Below are positions 44,401 to 53,542 of a stretch of DNA of 64,000 bases, piece after piece (within the stretch, counting starts at the first letter, position 1; every line of letters starts with the position of its first letter). Location: positions 496,001 through 560,000 of the forward strand of contig NZ_JNYY01000001.1 of the NCBI RefSeq assembly GCF_000716785.1. Direction: 5' to 3'. This stretch comes from Amycolatopsis vancoresmycina. GTDB taxonomy: Bacteria; Actinomycetota; Actinomycetes; Mycobacteriales; Pseudonocardiaceae. A program made the position numbers and the translations under genes. Below the pieces are notes generated by a model. That model saw only the letters and a program-made list of their open reading frames with translations, did no database searches and was not told the DNA's origin.

Positions 44401-47400
44401 TTCGCCGGTGACGAGGTTGAGCATGACGTCGAGGAACGGGGTGTGCCCGTGCCGTCGTTGCGGGTCGAGCTGCTTCAGCACGGCGGGCAGCGGCGCCGCC
44501 TGGTACTCGAAGGCGTCCAGCATCGCGTCGCGGACTTCGCCGAGCAGCTCACCGAACGTCGTGCCCGGCGTCGCCTGCGACCGCAGCACGACGGTGTTGA
44601 GGCACGGGCCGAGCACGTCCTCCAGGTCCTCGTCCTCCCGGTTGGCCACCGGCAGCCCGAAGGTGATGTCGTCGCTGTTCGCCGTGCGGTGCAGCCAGGC
44701 CGAGACCGCCGCGACCGCGACCATGTACCAGCTCACGCGGTGCTCGTCGCAGAGGGCGGCGGCGCGTTCGGCGAAGTCCGGGGAGAACGGGACGGGGACG
44801 GCGCCGTGCGGTCCGGTCTGCCGGGGCGGCGTGCCGAGGTCGAGCGTCTCGGGCGCGCCGGTGAGGCGTTCGGTCCAGTAGCCGAGGACGTCTTCGCCGT
44901 CGGCGGATTCGAGCTCGTCGCGCTGCCGCTGCGTCACTTCGGCGAACTGCACCGGCGCGGGCAGGTCCGGCGCCGCGAGCCCGAGGGCGCGCCGGTAGGC
45001 GTGGTCGAGATCGCGCTGGAGCACCGGCAGCGACTGCGCGTCGAACACGATGTGGTGCAGGCACAGCAGCAGCACGTGCTCGCCGGGGGCGAGGGTGACC
45101 AGGTGCGCGCGCAGCGGGCGCCCGGATCCGAGGTCGAACGCCGTCTCCGCTTCCTGGTCGACGAGCGCGTCGACCACCGCGCCGGCGTCGGCCCCGGGCC
45201 TCTCGCGCAGGTCGGTCCGCGCCAGCTCGGGTACCCACGGGTCGGTGACGATCTGCCGCAGCCGGCCTTGCCGCTGGCGGAACGCCGCGCGCAGGATCTC
45301 GTGGCGTTCGGTGAGCGCGCCGAGGGCGGCCTGCAGCGCGGCGGGGTCGAGCTCGCCGGTGATCCGCCAGGTGAGCGGGACGTTGTAGGACGGGCCGGCG
45401 GCGACCATCTGCTCGGCCAGCCACATCTGTTCCTGCATGCTGGAGGCCGGGGTGCCCGCCTGAGCCGGCTCGGCCGGTCCGGTGGTGGCCGTGCCGGCGA
45501 GCGAGTCGAGGTGCGCGGCCAGCTCGCGCGGCCGGGCCAGCTGGTAGACGTCGGCGATCGAGAGCGAGATCCCGGTGCGGGCGGCGATTTCGCCGGTGAG
45601 CTGCGCCAGCATCAGGGAGTGCCCGCCGAGCTCCAGGAAGGAGTCGTCGACGCCGGGTTCGGGGCAGCCGAGCACGTCGGCGAAGATCCCGGTGAGCAGG
45701 CGCTCGGTCGGCGTCGCGGGTTCGGCGCGCGGCCCGGCGGGCAGCTGCCCGCCCAGCTCGGCCAGCGCCCGCCGGTCGACCTTTCCGTTGCCCGTCAACG
45801 GGAATTCTTCCACGACGAGGAACGCGGCCGGGATCATGTACTCGGGCAGGTGGCTGCCGAGGAAGGCCCGCAGGCTGGCCACCGACGGCGGCGGCCCCGC
45901 GCAGTCGAGGTAGGCGGCCAGCTTGTCGCCGTCGAGCAGCACGACCGCGTCGGCGATCTCGGGGCGGCCGCGCAGCAGCGACTCGATCTCGCCGGGCTCG
46001 ATCCGGAACCCGTGCAGCTTGATCTGGTTGTCGACGCGGTTGACGTACTCCAGCTGCCCGCCGGGCAGCAGCCGCACCAGGTCGCCGGTGCGGTAGAGCA
46101 CGCCGCGCGCCGGGTCGGCCGGGTCGGGGCGGAACCGCTCGGCGGTCAGCTCCGGGCGGCGCAGGTACCCGGCCGCGACGCCGTCGCCGCCGATCCACAG
46201 CTCGCCCGGTTCGCCGGGCGGCACCGGCCGCATGGCCTCGTCGAGGATGCTGAGGGTGGTGTTGGTGACGGGCTCGCCGAGGGTGATCGGGCCGGCCGTC
46301 ACCCGGCCCGCGGTCGACCAGATGGTCGTTTCCGTGGGCCCGTAGAGGTTCCACACCACGCGGGCGCGCGGGAGCAGCTCGTCGGCCAGCACGCGGGGCA
46401 GCGCTTCGCCGCCGCAGAGGACGGTCAGCTCCGGGTCGCCGGGCCAGCCCGCGGCGAGCAGCATCCGCCAGGTGGCCGGCGTGGCCTGCAGGTGGGTGGG
46501 GCGCGTGCGGGCCAGGTGCCGGCCGAGCAGCTCGCCGTCGCGGGCGATCTCCGCCGGGGCGACCTCGACCGTGCCGCCGGTGATCAGCGGCAGGAACAGC
46601 TCGAGCGCGGCGATGTCGAAGCAGGCGGTGGTCAGGGCCAGCATCGTGTCCTGGTCGCCGAACCCGGGCTTGGCGGCCATGGACCGCAGCAGGTTCGCCA
46701 GGCCGCGGTGGGTGACGCGGACACCCTTGGGCCGCCCGGTCGAGCCGGAGGTGTAGATGACGTAGGCGATGTCGTCGCCGGTCACCGCGGCGCCGCCGGC
46801 GAGCGGGGCGGCGGCGAGCACGGTGTCGAGAGCGGCCGTTTCGACGCCGGTCGCGGCGATCTCCGCCGGCAGCTCCCCGCCGGCGATGAGCAGGGCCGCC
46901 TGGGCGTCTTCGAGCATCCCGGCGATGCGCTGCGGCGGGTAGATCGGGTCCAGCGGCACGTAGGCCGCGCCGGACAGCAGCACGCCGAGCAGCACGGGCA
47001 CCAGATCGGCGGAGCGGTCGAGGTACACCCCGACCAGGTCGCCGCGGCCGAGGCCGCGCCCGGTCAGGTAGCCGGCGACCGCACGGGCCCGCCGGCCGAG
47101 TTCGGCGTAGCTGAGAGACGTGCCGTCGAAGACCAGCGCGGTCTTGCCCGGCGTGCGGGCGGCCTGCCCGAGGAACTGCACCGGCAGCGGCAGGGCCTGC
47201 TCGACCCACACGGTTTCCGCGGGTGGCCCGGCTTCCACGGCGAAGGCGTCGTAGCAGTCCTTCAGTTCGCGCAGGAACAGCCGGGTCGAGGTGGCGTCCC
47301 ACACGATGTGGTGGACGCACAGGAACAGCACCTGCTGGTTGTCGTCGAGGTCGGCGAGCCCGACCCGCAGCAGGCGGGCCTGCCCGAGGTCGAACGTGCG

Positions 47401-47730
47401 GCGCGCGGCCTCCCGCAGCCACTCCGCCAGCCGGTGCTCGGCGTCGGGCGCACCGCGCAGGTCGAGGCGTTCGATGGCGGGCGTCCACGGTGCCCCGACG
47501 TGCTGGTAGAGCCGGCCGTCCTGTTCGGCGAACGCGGTGCGCAGGATCTCGTGCCGTTCGACGACCACCGCGATGGCCCGTTCCAGGGCCTCGGCCGAGA
47601 GGGTGCCGTGCACCCGCCAGGCGAAGGGCATGTTGTAGAGCCCGTCACCGGGTTCCAGCCGTTCGGCGAACCACATCCGCTCCTGGACGCTCGCCGCCGG
47701 CACGGGGTGGTTTGCCGCGTTCCCGCTCAT
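41476..47730 (-). CDS. NRPS with rearranged condensation domains: C(N-half)-A(Gly)-T-C-C(C-half)-A-T
   Basis: 2084 aa from the ATG at 47730 (ATGA overlap). Residues ~12-165 are only the N-terminal lobe of a C domain, with HHIVWDA near 142, and run straight into A1 (A3 motif ~328). A1 reads D-I-L-Q-L-G-L-I-W-K, the established glycine code. T1 has GGHSLM (~703). A complete C domain follows (HHIVFDA ~894; LGPCLNTVVL). Then comes a second C-terminal lobe (~1195-1465) with its own LGPCLNTVVL and no HHxxxD motif. A2 reads D-M-Y-F-F-A-A-I-T-K (unassigned, unusual). T2 has GGNSLL (~2011). The C-terminal ~35 residues are Arg/Ala-rich and may dock to the following KS protein. Two residues would be added if both condensation steps work. 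Confidence 0.93.
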   Translation of the reverse strand: MSGNAANHPVPAASVQERMWFAERLEPGDGLYNMPFAWRVHGTLSAEALERAIAVVVERHEILRTAFAEQDGRLYQHVGAPWTPAIERLDLRGAPDAEHRLAEWLREAARRTFDLGQARLLRVGLADLDDNQQVLFLCVHHIVWDATSTRLFLRELKDCYDAFAVEAGPPAETVWVEQALPLPVQFLGQAARTPGKTALVFDGTSLSYAELGRRARAVAGYLTGRGLGRGDLVGVYLDRSADLVPVLLGVLLSGAAYVPLDPIYPPQRIAGMLEDAQAALLIAGGELPAEIAATGVETAALDTVLAAAPLAGGAAVTGDDIAYVIYTSGSTGRPKGVRVTHRGLANLLRSMAAKPGFGDQDTMLALTTACFDIAALELFLPLITGGTVEVAPAEIARDGELLGRHLARTRPTHLQATPATWRMLLAAGWPGDPELTVLCGGEALPRVLADELLPRARVVWNLYGPTETTIWSTAGRVTAGPITLGEPVTNTTLSILDEAMRPVPPGEPGELWIGGDGVAAGYLRRPELTAERFRPDPADPARGVLYRTGDLVRLLPGGQLEYVNRVDNQIKLHGFRIEPGEIESLLRGRPEIADAVVLLDGDKLAAYLDCAGPPPSVASLRAFLGSHLPEYMIPAAFLVVEEFPLTGNGKVDRRALAELGGQLPAGPRAEPATPTERLLTGIFADVLGCPEPGVDDSFLELGGHSLMLAQLTGEIAARTGISLSIADVYQLARPRELAAHLDSLAGTATTGPAEPAQAGTPASSMQEQMWLAEQMVAAGPSYNVPLTWRITGELDPAALQAALGALTERHEILRAAFRQRQGRLRQIVTDPWVPELARTDLRERPGADAGAVVDALVDQEAETAFDLGSGRPLRAHLVTLAPGEHVLLLCLHHIVFDAQSLPVLQRDLDHAYRRALGLAAPDLPAPVQFAEVTQRQRDELESADGEDVLGYWTERLTGAPETLDLGTPPRQTGPHGAVPVPFSPDFAERAAALCDEHRVSWYMVAVAAVSAWLHRTANSDDITFGLPVANREDEDLEDVLGPCLNTVVLRSQATPGTTFGELLGEVRDAMLDAFEYQAAPLPAVLKQLDPQRRHGHTPFLDVMLNLVTGESTGHALGPATMTPRPFDRWEHETKFGLTVTFVEETGKLSAVLSYRGDRHPAARVQRLADGLGRVLDGIGDLAGRPLAEILPSGRAQFRDFALSQADERASAPGKAALDRWTRRLDGAPAFPALTPPLRQAQPGSVPIPLSPAALQQLRRLRAEQRMSCSWFMVAATALAALLHRWTGQDEVTFGFPVANRDEFPDLLGPCLNTVVLRSECDDETTVLGLLHTVRETALAAFDDQRVPFEDVVDGLRPPRRPGWTPYADVTLAATAVGRVRTELGGAALTPLELDHTGAGYAAKLGLTVGFEESNGRLHGTILYRGDRITDGEAHRMAAWIGRFVDTFAEIVHQPVRTLDLLGAGELAELAGFEQTAPAGEATTVPALFAAQLAARPDAPAIRTGRGVLSYAALDRRAEALASVLRANATGDRPVAALVLPRGADLVVAMLAAWKAGFVYSPLDPAYPEGRIRFILEDLGACAVVTDSPADVAGAVPPGTTVVDVGKVPEVTARAEAALPDPDSTAYVLYTSGTTGEPKGVAYSHASLAHVTRWHVDTFGVRPGDRVSQIHSVAFDMTEYEVWPALCGGAELLPYERPVVVPELLAWLGEQDVTMFFTPTPLAEALWTTGTAPASLRWLFFAGSPLTTVPPETPYGVCDAYGPTETYITTTHVLDVATATALNCVGRPIDGVHAYVLDPAGQRCPAGMPGELFVGGATVSQGYWGRADLTRERFTDRDPDGRPGWLYRTGDRARWLPDGTLEYLGRLDRQLKIRGYRIEPAEIETQLQLDPLVHQAVVRGFPGDAAALVAYLVAPPGGAQDTQSVLAGLKTRLPEFMVPNAVVWLAALPLNHRGKLDVDALPAPGREDRVGATAWTAPEAGTEQRIAAVWSAVLGLEAVGAHDNFFDLGGNSLLLGALHSRLERELSITLPIRRLFEHPTVHALAQALEAGPAPQASTVDVRGRAERARARRARPGRPEKMGDAA

Positions 47731-50700
47731 GTGCGCGTCCCCTTGGGTTCTGCCACGGCGGCGGCGAACTCGCCGGCCGTGGGATGGTCGAACAACGTCC
47801 GCACGCTGATCCGCACGCCGAGCTCCCGGCGCAGGCGGCCGACCGCACGGGTGGCGAGCAGCGAGGTGCCGCCCAGGTGGAAGAAGTTCCCGGTGACACC
47901 GACCTCGGCGCCGAGCAGCTCGGCCCAGACCCGGCAGACGGTCGTCTCCAGTTCGGTGCGCGGGGCCACGTACCCGGCTCCGCGGCCGGCCGGGCCGGGT
48001 TCCGGCAGCCGGGCCCGGTCCACTTTCCCGTTGGCGTTCAACGGGAACTGGTCGAGCGCCACGATGTCGCCGGGCACCATGTAACCGGGCAGCGTCCCGG
48101 CCAGCTGCGTCTTGATGTCCTCTGTGGACAGCGTGGCGGGGTCGCCGTCGGCGACGACGTAGGCGACCAGCCGTCCGCCGTCGTCGCCCGGCCGGACCAG
48201 CACGAGCGCGGCACGTACGCCGGGGCAGCCGGTCAGCCGCGCCTCGATCTCGCCGGGTTCGACGCGGTAGCCGCGCACCTTGACCTGGTCGTCGCGCCGC
48301 CCGAGGAACTCCAGCGTCCCGTCCGGCCGCCAGCGGACCAGGTCGCCGGTGCGGTAGAGCAGGTCGCCGTGGGGGCCGGGGACGAACCGGTCCGCCGTGA
48401 GCTCCGGCGCGCCGACGTACCCGTGGGCCAGGCCCAGCCCGGCGACGCAGAGTTCGCCGGGCACGCCCACCGGCACGAGGCCGAGCCCGGCATCGGTGAC
48501 GTAGCAGCGGGTGCCGCGGATCGGCCGTCCGATCGGGACGGACACGGCGTCGCCGGGCACCTCGGTGACGAGGTGGGTGGTGCTGAACGTGGTGTTCTCG
48601 GTGGGCCCGTACCCGTTGAGCAGGCGCTGGGGCGCGTTGCCCGCGGACAGCACCCCGCGGATGACGGCGGGGTCGAGCGCTTCGCCGCCGACGAGCACGG
48701 TGCCGATCCCGGCGACGGCGTCCGGGACTTCGCCGACGGTGTGGTTGAACAGCGACGACGTCATCCACAGCACGGACACGCCCCGCGCGCGCAGCTCGTG
48801 GGCCAGCGCCGCGGGCTCGACGACGGTTTCCCGGGGCAGGATGACCAGTTCGGCGCCGGTGAGCAGCGCGCCCCAGATCTCGAAGGTGGCGGCGTCGAAG
48901 GAGATGCTGCTGCTGTGGGCGACGCGGTCACCCGGCCCGATGCGCACGTAGTCGGTTTCGTGCACCAGCCGCACCACCGCGCGGTGCGGCACGCGCACGC
49001 CCTTGGGCCGTCCGGTGGACCCGGAGGTGTACATGACGTACGCCAGGTCTTCGGGGCCGGGTACGGGGGCGGCGGGACGCGGGCTGACGGCGGGCGTGTC
49101 CTCCACGAACACCGTCGGCCCGGCCCAGCCCGCGGTCCGGCCGGCGAACGCGGCGCTGGTCACCACGACGGTGGCGGCGGCGTCGCCGAGCAGGTACCCG
49201 AGCCGATCGGCCGGGTAGCCGGGGTCCAGCGGCAGGTAGTGCCCGCCGGCGCGGAGGATGCCGAGCAGGGCGGCGACCTGGTCGATCGAGCGGTCCAGGC
49301 AGACACCCACGCACAGCGGCCGCCCGTCCGCGTGGGCCAGCACGGCGTCGGCGACCCGCCCGGCCCGCACGTCGAGTTCGGCGTAGGTCAGCACTTCGGT
49401 GCCGGACCGCACGGCGGGGGCGTCCGGCCGCCGGGCGACCTGCTCGGCGAACAACTCCGGCACGGTCTTGCCCGGCGTGTCCAGCGGCTCGGCGGCGTTG
49501 CCCCACGCCAGCAGCCGGCTTTCCTCGGCGGGGGACAGCACGGCGAGGGACGCCACCGGCGTGGCCGGGTCCGCGGCCGCGCCGTCGAGGATCCGCTCGA
49601 GGTGCCGCAGCAGGCTTTCGACGGTGTCCCGCTCGAACAGGTCCCGGCGGTAGTCGACGTCGACGACCAGCTCACCGTCCGCTTCGGACACCACGAAGTC
49701 GAGTTCGAACTTGACGACACCGGGGTCGAACACGAATTCGGTGACCGCCGAGCCCGGGATCCGCAGCGGGTCGGCGGGGGTGTTGAGGAACGACAGCACG
49801 ACGTTGACCAGCGGCGGCCGGCTCAGGTCGCGGTCGGGGCCGGCGAGGTCGGCGAGCCGTTCGATCGGCAGGTCCTGGTTTTCCTGGGCGCGCAACGCGG
49901 TTTCCTGGACGCGGGCCAGCAGCTCGCCGAAACCCGGGTCGCCGGCCAGGTCGGTGCGCAGCACGACGGTGTTGACGAAGAACCCGAGGAGGTCTTCGAA
50001 CTCGGGCCGGTCGCGGTGGGCGATGGCGGCGCCGAACACGACCTCGCCCTGGCCGGTGTGGCGGGCCAGCACCGCCGCCAGCCCGGCGGCCACGGCCGCG
50101 AACAGCGTCACGTCGTGCTGCGCGGCCACCTCCCGGACCGCGGTGAGGACCCGGCCGGGGATCCGGCGGCGGACGCGGGCGCCGTCCCAGCCCTGCACGG
50201 GCGGGCGGGGCCGGTCGGTGAGCAGTTCCAGGGGTTCGAAGCCGGCGAGCTGCTCGCGCCAGTGCCGCAGCTGGGGTTCCAGCGCGGCGTCGGTGAGGGT
50301 TTCCCGCTGCCAGCGCGTGAAGTCGGCGTACTGGACGGCGGGTGCGGGCAGCGGCGAGCCGAAGCCGAGCAGGAAGGCCGGGTACAACTCGGACAGCTCG
50401 CGCAGCAGCAGCGACAGCGTCCACTGGTCGGCGACCAGGTGGTGCAGGCAGACCAGCAGGACGTGGTCGTCGTCGCCGATCCGGAACAGCTCCGCGCGCA
50501 GCAGCGGGCCGTGGCGCAGGTCGAACGGCCGGAGCACGTGGGCCCTGGCCAGGTCGGCCGCCTGCGCCAGCCGCCGGTCCACGGTGTCGCCGTCGACCAG
50601 CGTGACCGGCAGCTTGACCGGCTCCGGGGGCCGGGTCCGCAACTCCGGTTGCCCGCCGGGGCCTTCGGCGACGACCGAGCGGACGACCTCGTGCCGCCGG

Positions 50701-50849
50701 ACGACCTCGGTCAGCGCGGCGGCGAGCAGGCCGTCGTCCAGGGGGCCGCGGATGCGGTGGGCGGAGGGGATGTTGTAGCCGGTGGCGCCGGGGTGCAGCT
50801 GGTCGAGGAACCACAGGCGCTGCTGGGCGAAGGACAAGGGCGCTGCCAT
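47727..50849 (-). CDS. NRPS single module C-A(Val)-T
   Basis: 1040 aa, ATG at 50849 sharing one base with the upstream stop (TGATG). C domain ~1-440 with LSFAQQRLWFLDQLHPG at the N-terminus and HHLVADQ (~136). A domain ~450-945: YTSGSTGRPKGV, SISFDAATFEIW, VLVGGEAL and NGYGPTENTTF. The hand-read code D-A-F-W-L-G-G-T-F-K is the well-known valine signature. The carrier at ~960-1030 has the core LGGTSLL with the phosphopantetheine serine. There is no epimerase or methyltransferase. As the second protein of the line it should condense Val onto the residue loaded by the upstream A-T protein. Confidence 0.94.
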   Translation of the reverse strand: MAAPLSFAQQRLWFLDQLHPGATGYNIPSAHRIRGPLDDGLLAAALTEVVRRHEVVRSVVAEGPGGQPELRTRPPEPVKLPVTLVDGDTVDRRLAQAADLARAHVLRPFDLRHGPLLRAELFRIGDDDHVLLVCLHHLVADQWTLSLLLRELSELYPAFLLGFGSPLPAPAVQYADFTRWQRETLTDAALEPQLRHWREQLAGFEPLELLTDRPRPPVQGWDGARVRRRIPGRVLTAVREVAAQHDVTLFAAVAAGLAAVLARHTGQGEVVFGAAIAHRDRPEFEDLLGFFVNTVVLRTDLAGDPGFGELLARVQETALRAQENQDLPIERLADLAGPDRDLSRPPLVNVVLSFLNTPADPLRIPGSAVTEFVFDPGVVKFELDFVVSEADGELVVDVDYRRDLFERDTVESLLRHLERILDGAAADPATPVASLAVLSPAEESRLLAWGNAAEPLDTPGKTVPELFAEQVARRPDAPAVRSGTEVLTYAELDVRAGRVADAVLAHADGRPLCVGVCLDRSIDQVAALLGILRAGGHYLPLDPGYPADRLGYLLGDAAATVVVTSAAFAGRTAGWAGPTVFVEDTPAVSPRPAAPVPGPEDLAYVMYTSGSTGRPKGVRVPHRAVVRLVHETDYVRIGPGDRVAHSSSISFDAATFEIWGALLTGAELVILPRETVVEPAALAHELRARGVSVLWMTSSLFNHTVGEVPDAVAGIGTVLVGGEALDPAVIRGVLSAGNAPQRLLNGYGPTENTTFSTTHLVTEVPGDAVSVPIGRPIRGTRCYVTDAGLGLVPVGVPGELCVAGLGLAHGYVGAPELTADRFVPGPHGDLLYRTGDLVRWRPDGTLEFLGRRDDQVKVRGYRVEPGEIEARLTGCPGVRAALVLVRPGDDGGRLVAYVVADGDPATLSTEDIKTQLAGTLPGYMVPGDIVALDQFPLNANGKVDRARLPEPGPAGRGAGYVAPRTELETTVCRVWAELLGAEVGVTGNFFHLGGTSLLATRAVGRLRRELGVRISVRTLFDHPTAGEFAAAVAEPKGTRT

Positions 50850-53542
50850 CAGGCCGCCTCCCGCCGGTCGGTGGTGTCCACGCGCGCGGCGATCGCCCCG
50901 ACGGTGGGTGCGGCGAGCAGGTCCCGCACCGGGACCCGGACGCCGAAGTGGCGCAGGAGCCGCGCGGACAGCTGCGCCAGCGTGAGCGAGTGCGCGCCGA
51001 ACGAGCGGAGGTCGTCGTCGCGGCCGACGCCGGCGCGGCCGAGGACCTCTTCGGCGAGCCGGGTGACCGCCTCTTCGGCGGGGGTTCGCGGCGCGGCCGA
51101 GGGCGCCCGGCCGCCGCCCAGCCAGTGCGGCGGCGGCAGGGCGTCGCGGTCGACCTTGCCCACCGGGGTCAGCGGGAGCCGGTCGAGCACGACGAACAGG
51201 TCCGGCATCTCGTGCGGGACGAACCGTTCGGCCAGCGCGTCCCGCAGCTCCTGCCGCAGGGCCTCGGTCGCCCGCTCGTCCGGTGCGCGGTTCTCCGGCA
51301 CGTCCGGGACGCCGATGGCGGCGGGCCACGGGATGCGGGCGGTGGCCGGCACCGATTCGTGCAGCCACACCGCGTCGAGGGCACCGCCGGGGTGGCCGGC
51401 GGCCCAGCTGAGCCGCAGCCGGTAGGGCAGCCCGATGCACAGGGCCCGCAGGTCGATCGGCGACGGCGTGCCGGGTCGCGTCCGCAGTTCCCCGGCTGTC
51501 GCGTCGCCCTGGGCCGCGGCCCAGGCGGCGGCCCACGCGGCGACTTCGGCGTGCGGCACGGCCCGGACGCCGAACACGCGGTGTCCGCCGGTGCGCAGCG
51601 CCGCCCTGATCGACGGCAGGTCCACCCCGTCGGCCGCCCAGTCCAGCCAGGCGGGTTCCGGCGCCGCCTCGCCGGTCCGGACGATCACGTCGAACCGGCC
51701 CGGCGCGGACCGGTCGAAGCGGGGCACGATCTCGGCGTCCAGCGCGGCGAAGGCGGCCGGGTGGATCGCCGGCGCCGGGTCCGCGGCGAGCCGGCCGAGC
51801 ACCCGCCAGCGCAGCTCGTGCGCGGTCGTGTCGTCCGCGGCCGCCGCGAGTTCGGTGGCGCAGTGGGCGGCGGGCAGCAACGGCAGTGACCGCACGCCGC
51901 TGACGACGACCACGCCGGCCAGGTCCGCCGCGGTGGTGATGGCGGCGAGCACGTCGGCCGCCGAGCCGAGGCCCGCGGCGTGGGCGTCGATGAGGACGAC
52001 GTCGAAGGGGCCGCCCGTCGCCTGGTCGACCGACCCGGCGCGGACGTGCGTGCGGGCCGCTTCGGCGAGTCCGGCGACTCCCGGGCCGATTTCGAGCAGG
52101 GAATCCGGGGCCAGCGCGCGGATCGCGGCCACCGTGGCGACCTCGTCCCCGGCGGGCTCGGGCGGGGCGGTCCAGCCCGCGGCCGGTGCCCGGCCGGGCT
52201 CGACGTAGGCCACGAGCTGCGCGGTCTCCGGCGACGGCCGCACCGCGATCACCGCGGCCTGGCGGACCTGCGGGTGCCGCAGCAGGACGCGCTCGATCTC
52301 GTCGGGTTCGATGCGGTGCCCGCGGATCTTCACCTGCCGGTCGACGCGGCCGAGGAACTCGAAGTCACCCTGCGCCGTCCGCCGGGCGAGGTCACCGGTG
52401 CGGTAGGTCCGCCGGTTGCCGTCCACGCCGAACCGCCGGGCGGTGAGCTCGGGTTGCCCGCGGTAGCCGCGGGCGACACCGGCGCTCGCGACGACCACTT
52501 CGCCGGCCTCGCCGTCGGGCACGGGCTCGCCGCGGGTGTCCAGCAGCCGCACGTCGACCCCGCCGAGGGGACGCCCGATCGGGATCGGGCCGTCTTCGGT
52601 CGCCGAGTCGGCGACCACCGCGGAGGTGACGTAGACCGTGGTTTCGGTGGGGCCGTAGATGTTGAGCAGCCGGAAGGGCAGCCCGGGCCGGGGCCGCCGC
52701 CGCAGCGCTTCGCCGCCGGTCACCAGGTACCGCAGCGAAAGGGTCTCCAGGTCCGGCTGCGCGAGGAAGATCTCGGCCAGGGCCGTGGTGAGGAAGCAGA
52801 GCGTGATCTCGTTGTCCCGCAACGCTTTCACCAGCCGTTCGGGGTCCGCCCGGTCTTCGTCGGACACCGCGACGCCGTGCCCGCCCACGCTCAGCAGCGG
52901 CCACAGGTCGAGGATCGAGGCGTCGAAGCTCAGCGGCGCGGCGAGCGACCCGCGGTCGGCGGCGGTCAGGTTCAGCGCGGCCGCGTGCTGACGGCAGAGG
53001 TTGGTGATGCCGCCGTGTTCGAGCTGGACTCCCTTGGGTGCGCCGGTCGAGGCGGAGGTGTACATGAGGTAGGCCAGGTCGCCTGGCGCGGCTCGACCGG
53101 ACGGCGGCGTGGCGGGGTGGGCGGCGATGCGGGCGGCGTCGGTGTCCGGGTCGACGACGGCCCAGTCCCCGTCGGCCGGCGCCGGACCGCGGGTCACCAG
53201 GACGCGCGCGCCGCTGTCGCCGAGCATGTAGCGCAGGCGGGCGGCGGGGTAGCCGGTGTCCAGCGGCAGCGCCGCGCCGCCGGCCTTGAGCACGCCGAGC
53301 AGGGCCACGTAGTGGTCGAGGCCGCGGGGGAGGTGGATCGCGACGACGACGTCCCGGCCGGTGCCGAGGGAGCGCAGGTGGTGGGCGAAGCGGTTGGCGC
53401 GTTCGTCGAGCTGGCCGTAGGAGAGGGTGCCGTCGGCGCAGGTGAGGGCGGGCGCACCGGGGGTGAGCCGGGCCCGGCGCGCGACGAGTTCGTGGACCGG
53501 TTCGGCACCGCCGGCGCGGTCCGCACCTTGCCGTTCGTTCAC
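50849..53542 (-). CDS. NRPS loading protein: A domain with degenerate methyltransferase insert, then T
   Basis: 897 aa from the GTG at 53542, with AAGGA 8 nt upstream. There is no C domain, so this is probably the initiating module. The A domain starts at ~17: YTSASTGAPKGV (A3, with an atypical Ala), PLSFDASILDLW, and NIYGPTETTVY. The hand-read code D-A-L-F-V-G-I-V-Y-K is hydrophobic and unassigned. Between A8 (GRVDRQVKIRGHRIEPDEIE) and A10 (LTPVGKVDRDAL) is an insert of ~300 residues. It aligns with NRPS methyltransferase inserts (LLEIGPGVAGLAE ~479, FDVIVRTG ~617), but the segment after motif I is far too short. The methyltransferase is therefore likely inactive. The carrier has FGAHSLTL, with the serine kept. 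It is the first gene of the synthetase operon. Confidence 0.9.
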   Translation of the reverse strand: MNERQGADRAGGAEPVHELVARRARLTPGAPALTCADGTLSYGQLDERANRFAHHLRSLGTGRDVVVAIHLPRGLDHYVALLGVLKAGGAALPLDTGYPAARLRYMLGDSGARVLVTRGPAPADGDWAVVDPDTDAARIAAHPATPPSGRAAPGDLAYLMYTSASTGAPKGVQLEHGGITNLCRQHAAALNLTAADRGSLAAPLSFDASILDLWPLLSVGGHGVAVSDEDRADPERLVKALRDNEITLCFLTTALAEIFLAQPDLETLSLRYLVTGGEALRRRPRPGLPFRLLNIYGPTETTVYVTSAVVADSATEDGPIPIGRPLGGVDVRLLDTRGEPVPDGEAGEVVVASAGVARGYRGQPELTARRFGVDGNRRTYRTGDLARRTAQGDFEFLGRVDRQVKIRGHRIEPDEIERVLLRHPQVRQAAVIAVRPSPETAQLVAYVEPGRAPAAGWTAPPEPAGDEVATVAAIRALAPDSLLEIGPGVAGLAEAARTHVRAGSVDQATGGPFDVVLIDAHAAGLGSAADVLAAITTAADLAGVVVVSGVRSLPLLPAAHCATELAAAADDTTAHELRWRVLGRLAADPAPAIHPAAFAALDAEIVPRFDRSAPGRFDVIVRTGEAAPEPAWLDWAADGVDLPSIRAALRTGGHRVFGVRAVPHAEVAAWAAAWAAAQGDATAGELRTRPGTPSPIDLRALCIGLPYRLRLSWAAGHPGGALDAVWLHESVPATARIPWPAAIGVPDVPENRAPDERATEALRQELRDALAERFVPHEMPDLFVVLDRLPLTPVGKVDRDALPPPHWLGGGRAPSAAPRTPAEEAVTRLAEEVLGRAGVGRDDDLRSFGAHSLTLAQLSARLLRHFGVRVPVRDLLAAPTVGAIAARVDTTDRREAA

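Noticed and set aside
31316..53542. Long internal direct repeats in the NRPS genes as recombination repeats
   Set aside because: They correspond to conserved A, C and carrier domain motifs; no near-identical long repeat was seen by eye.
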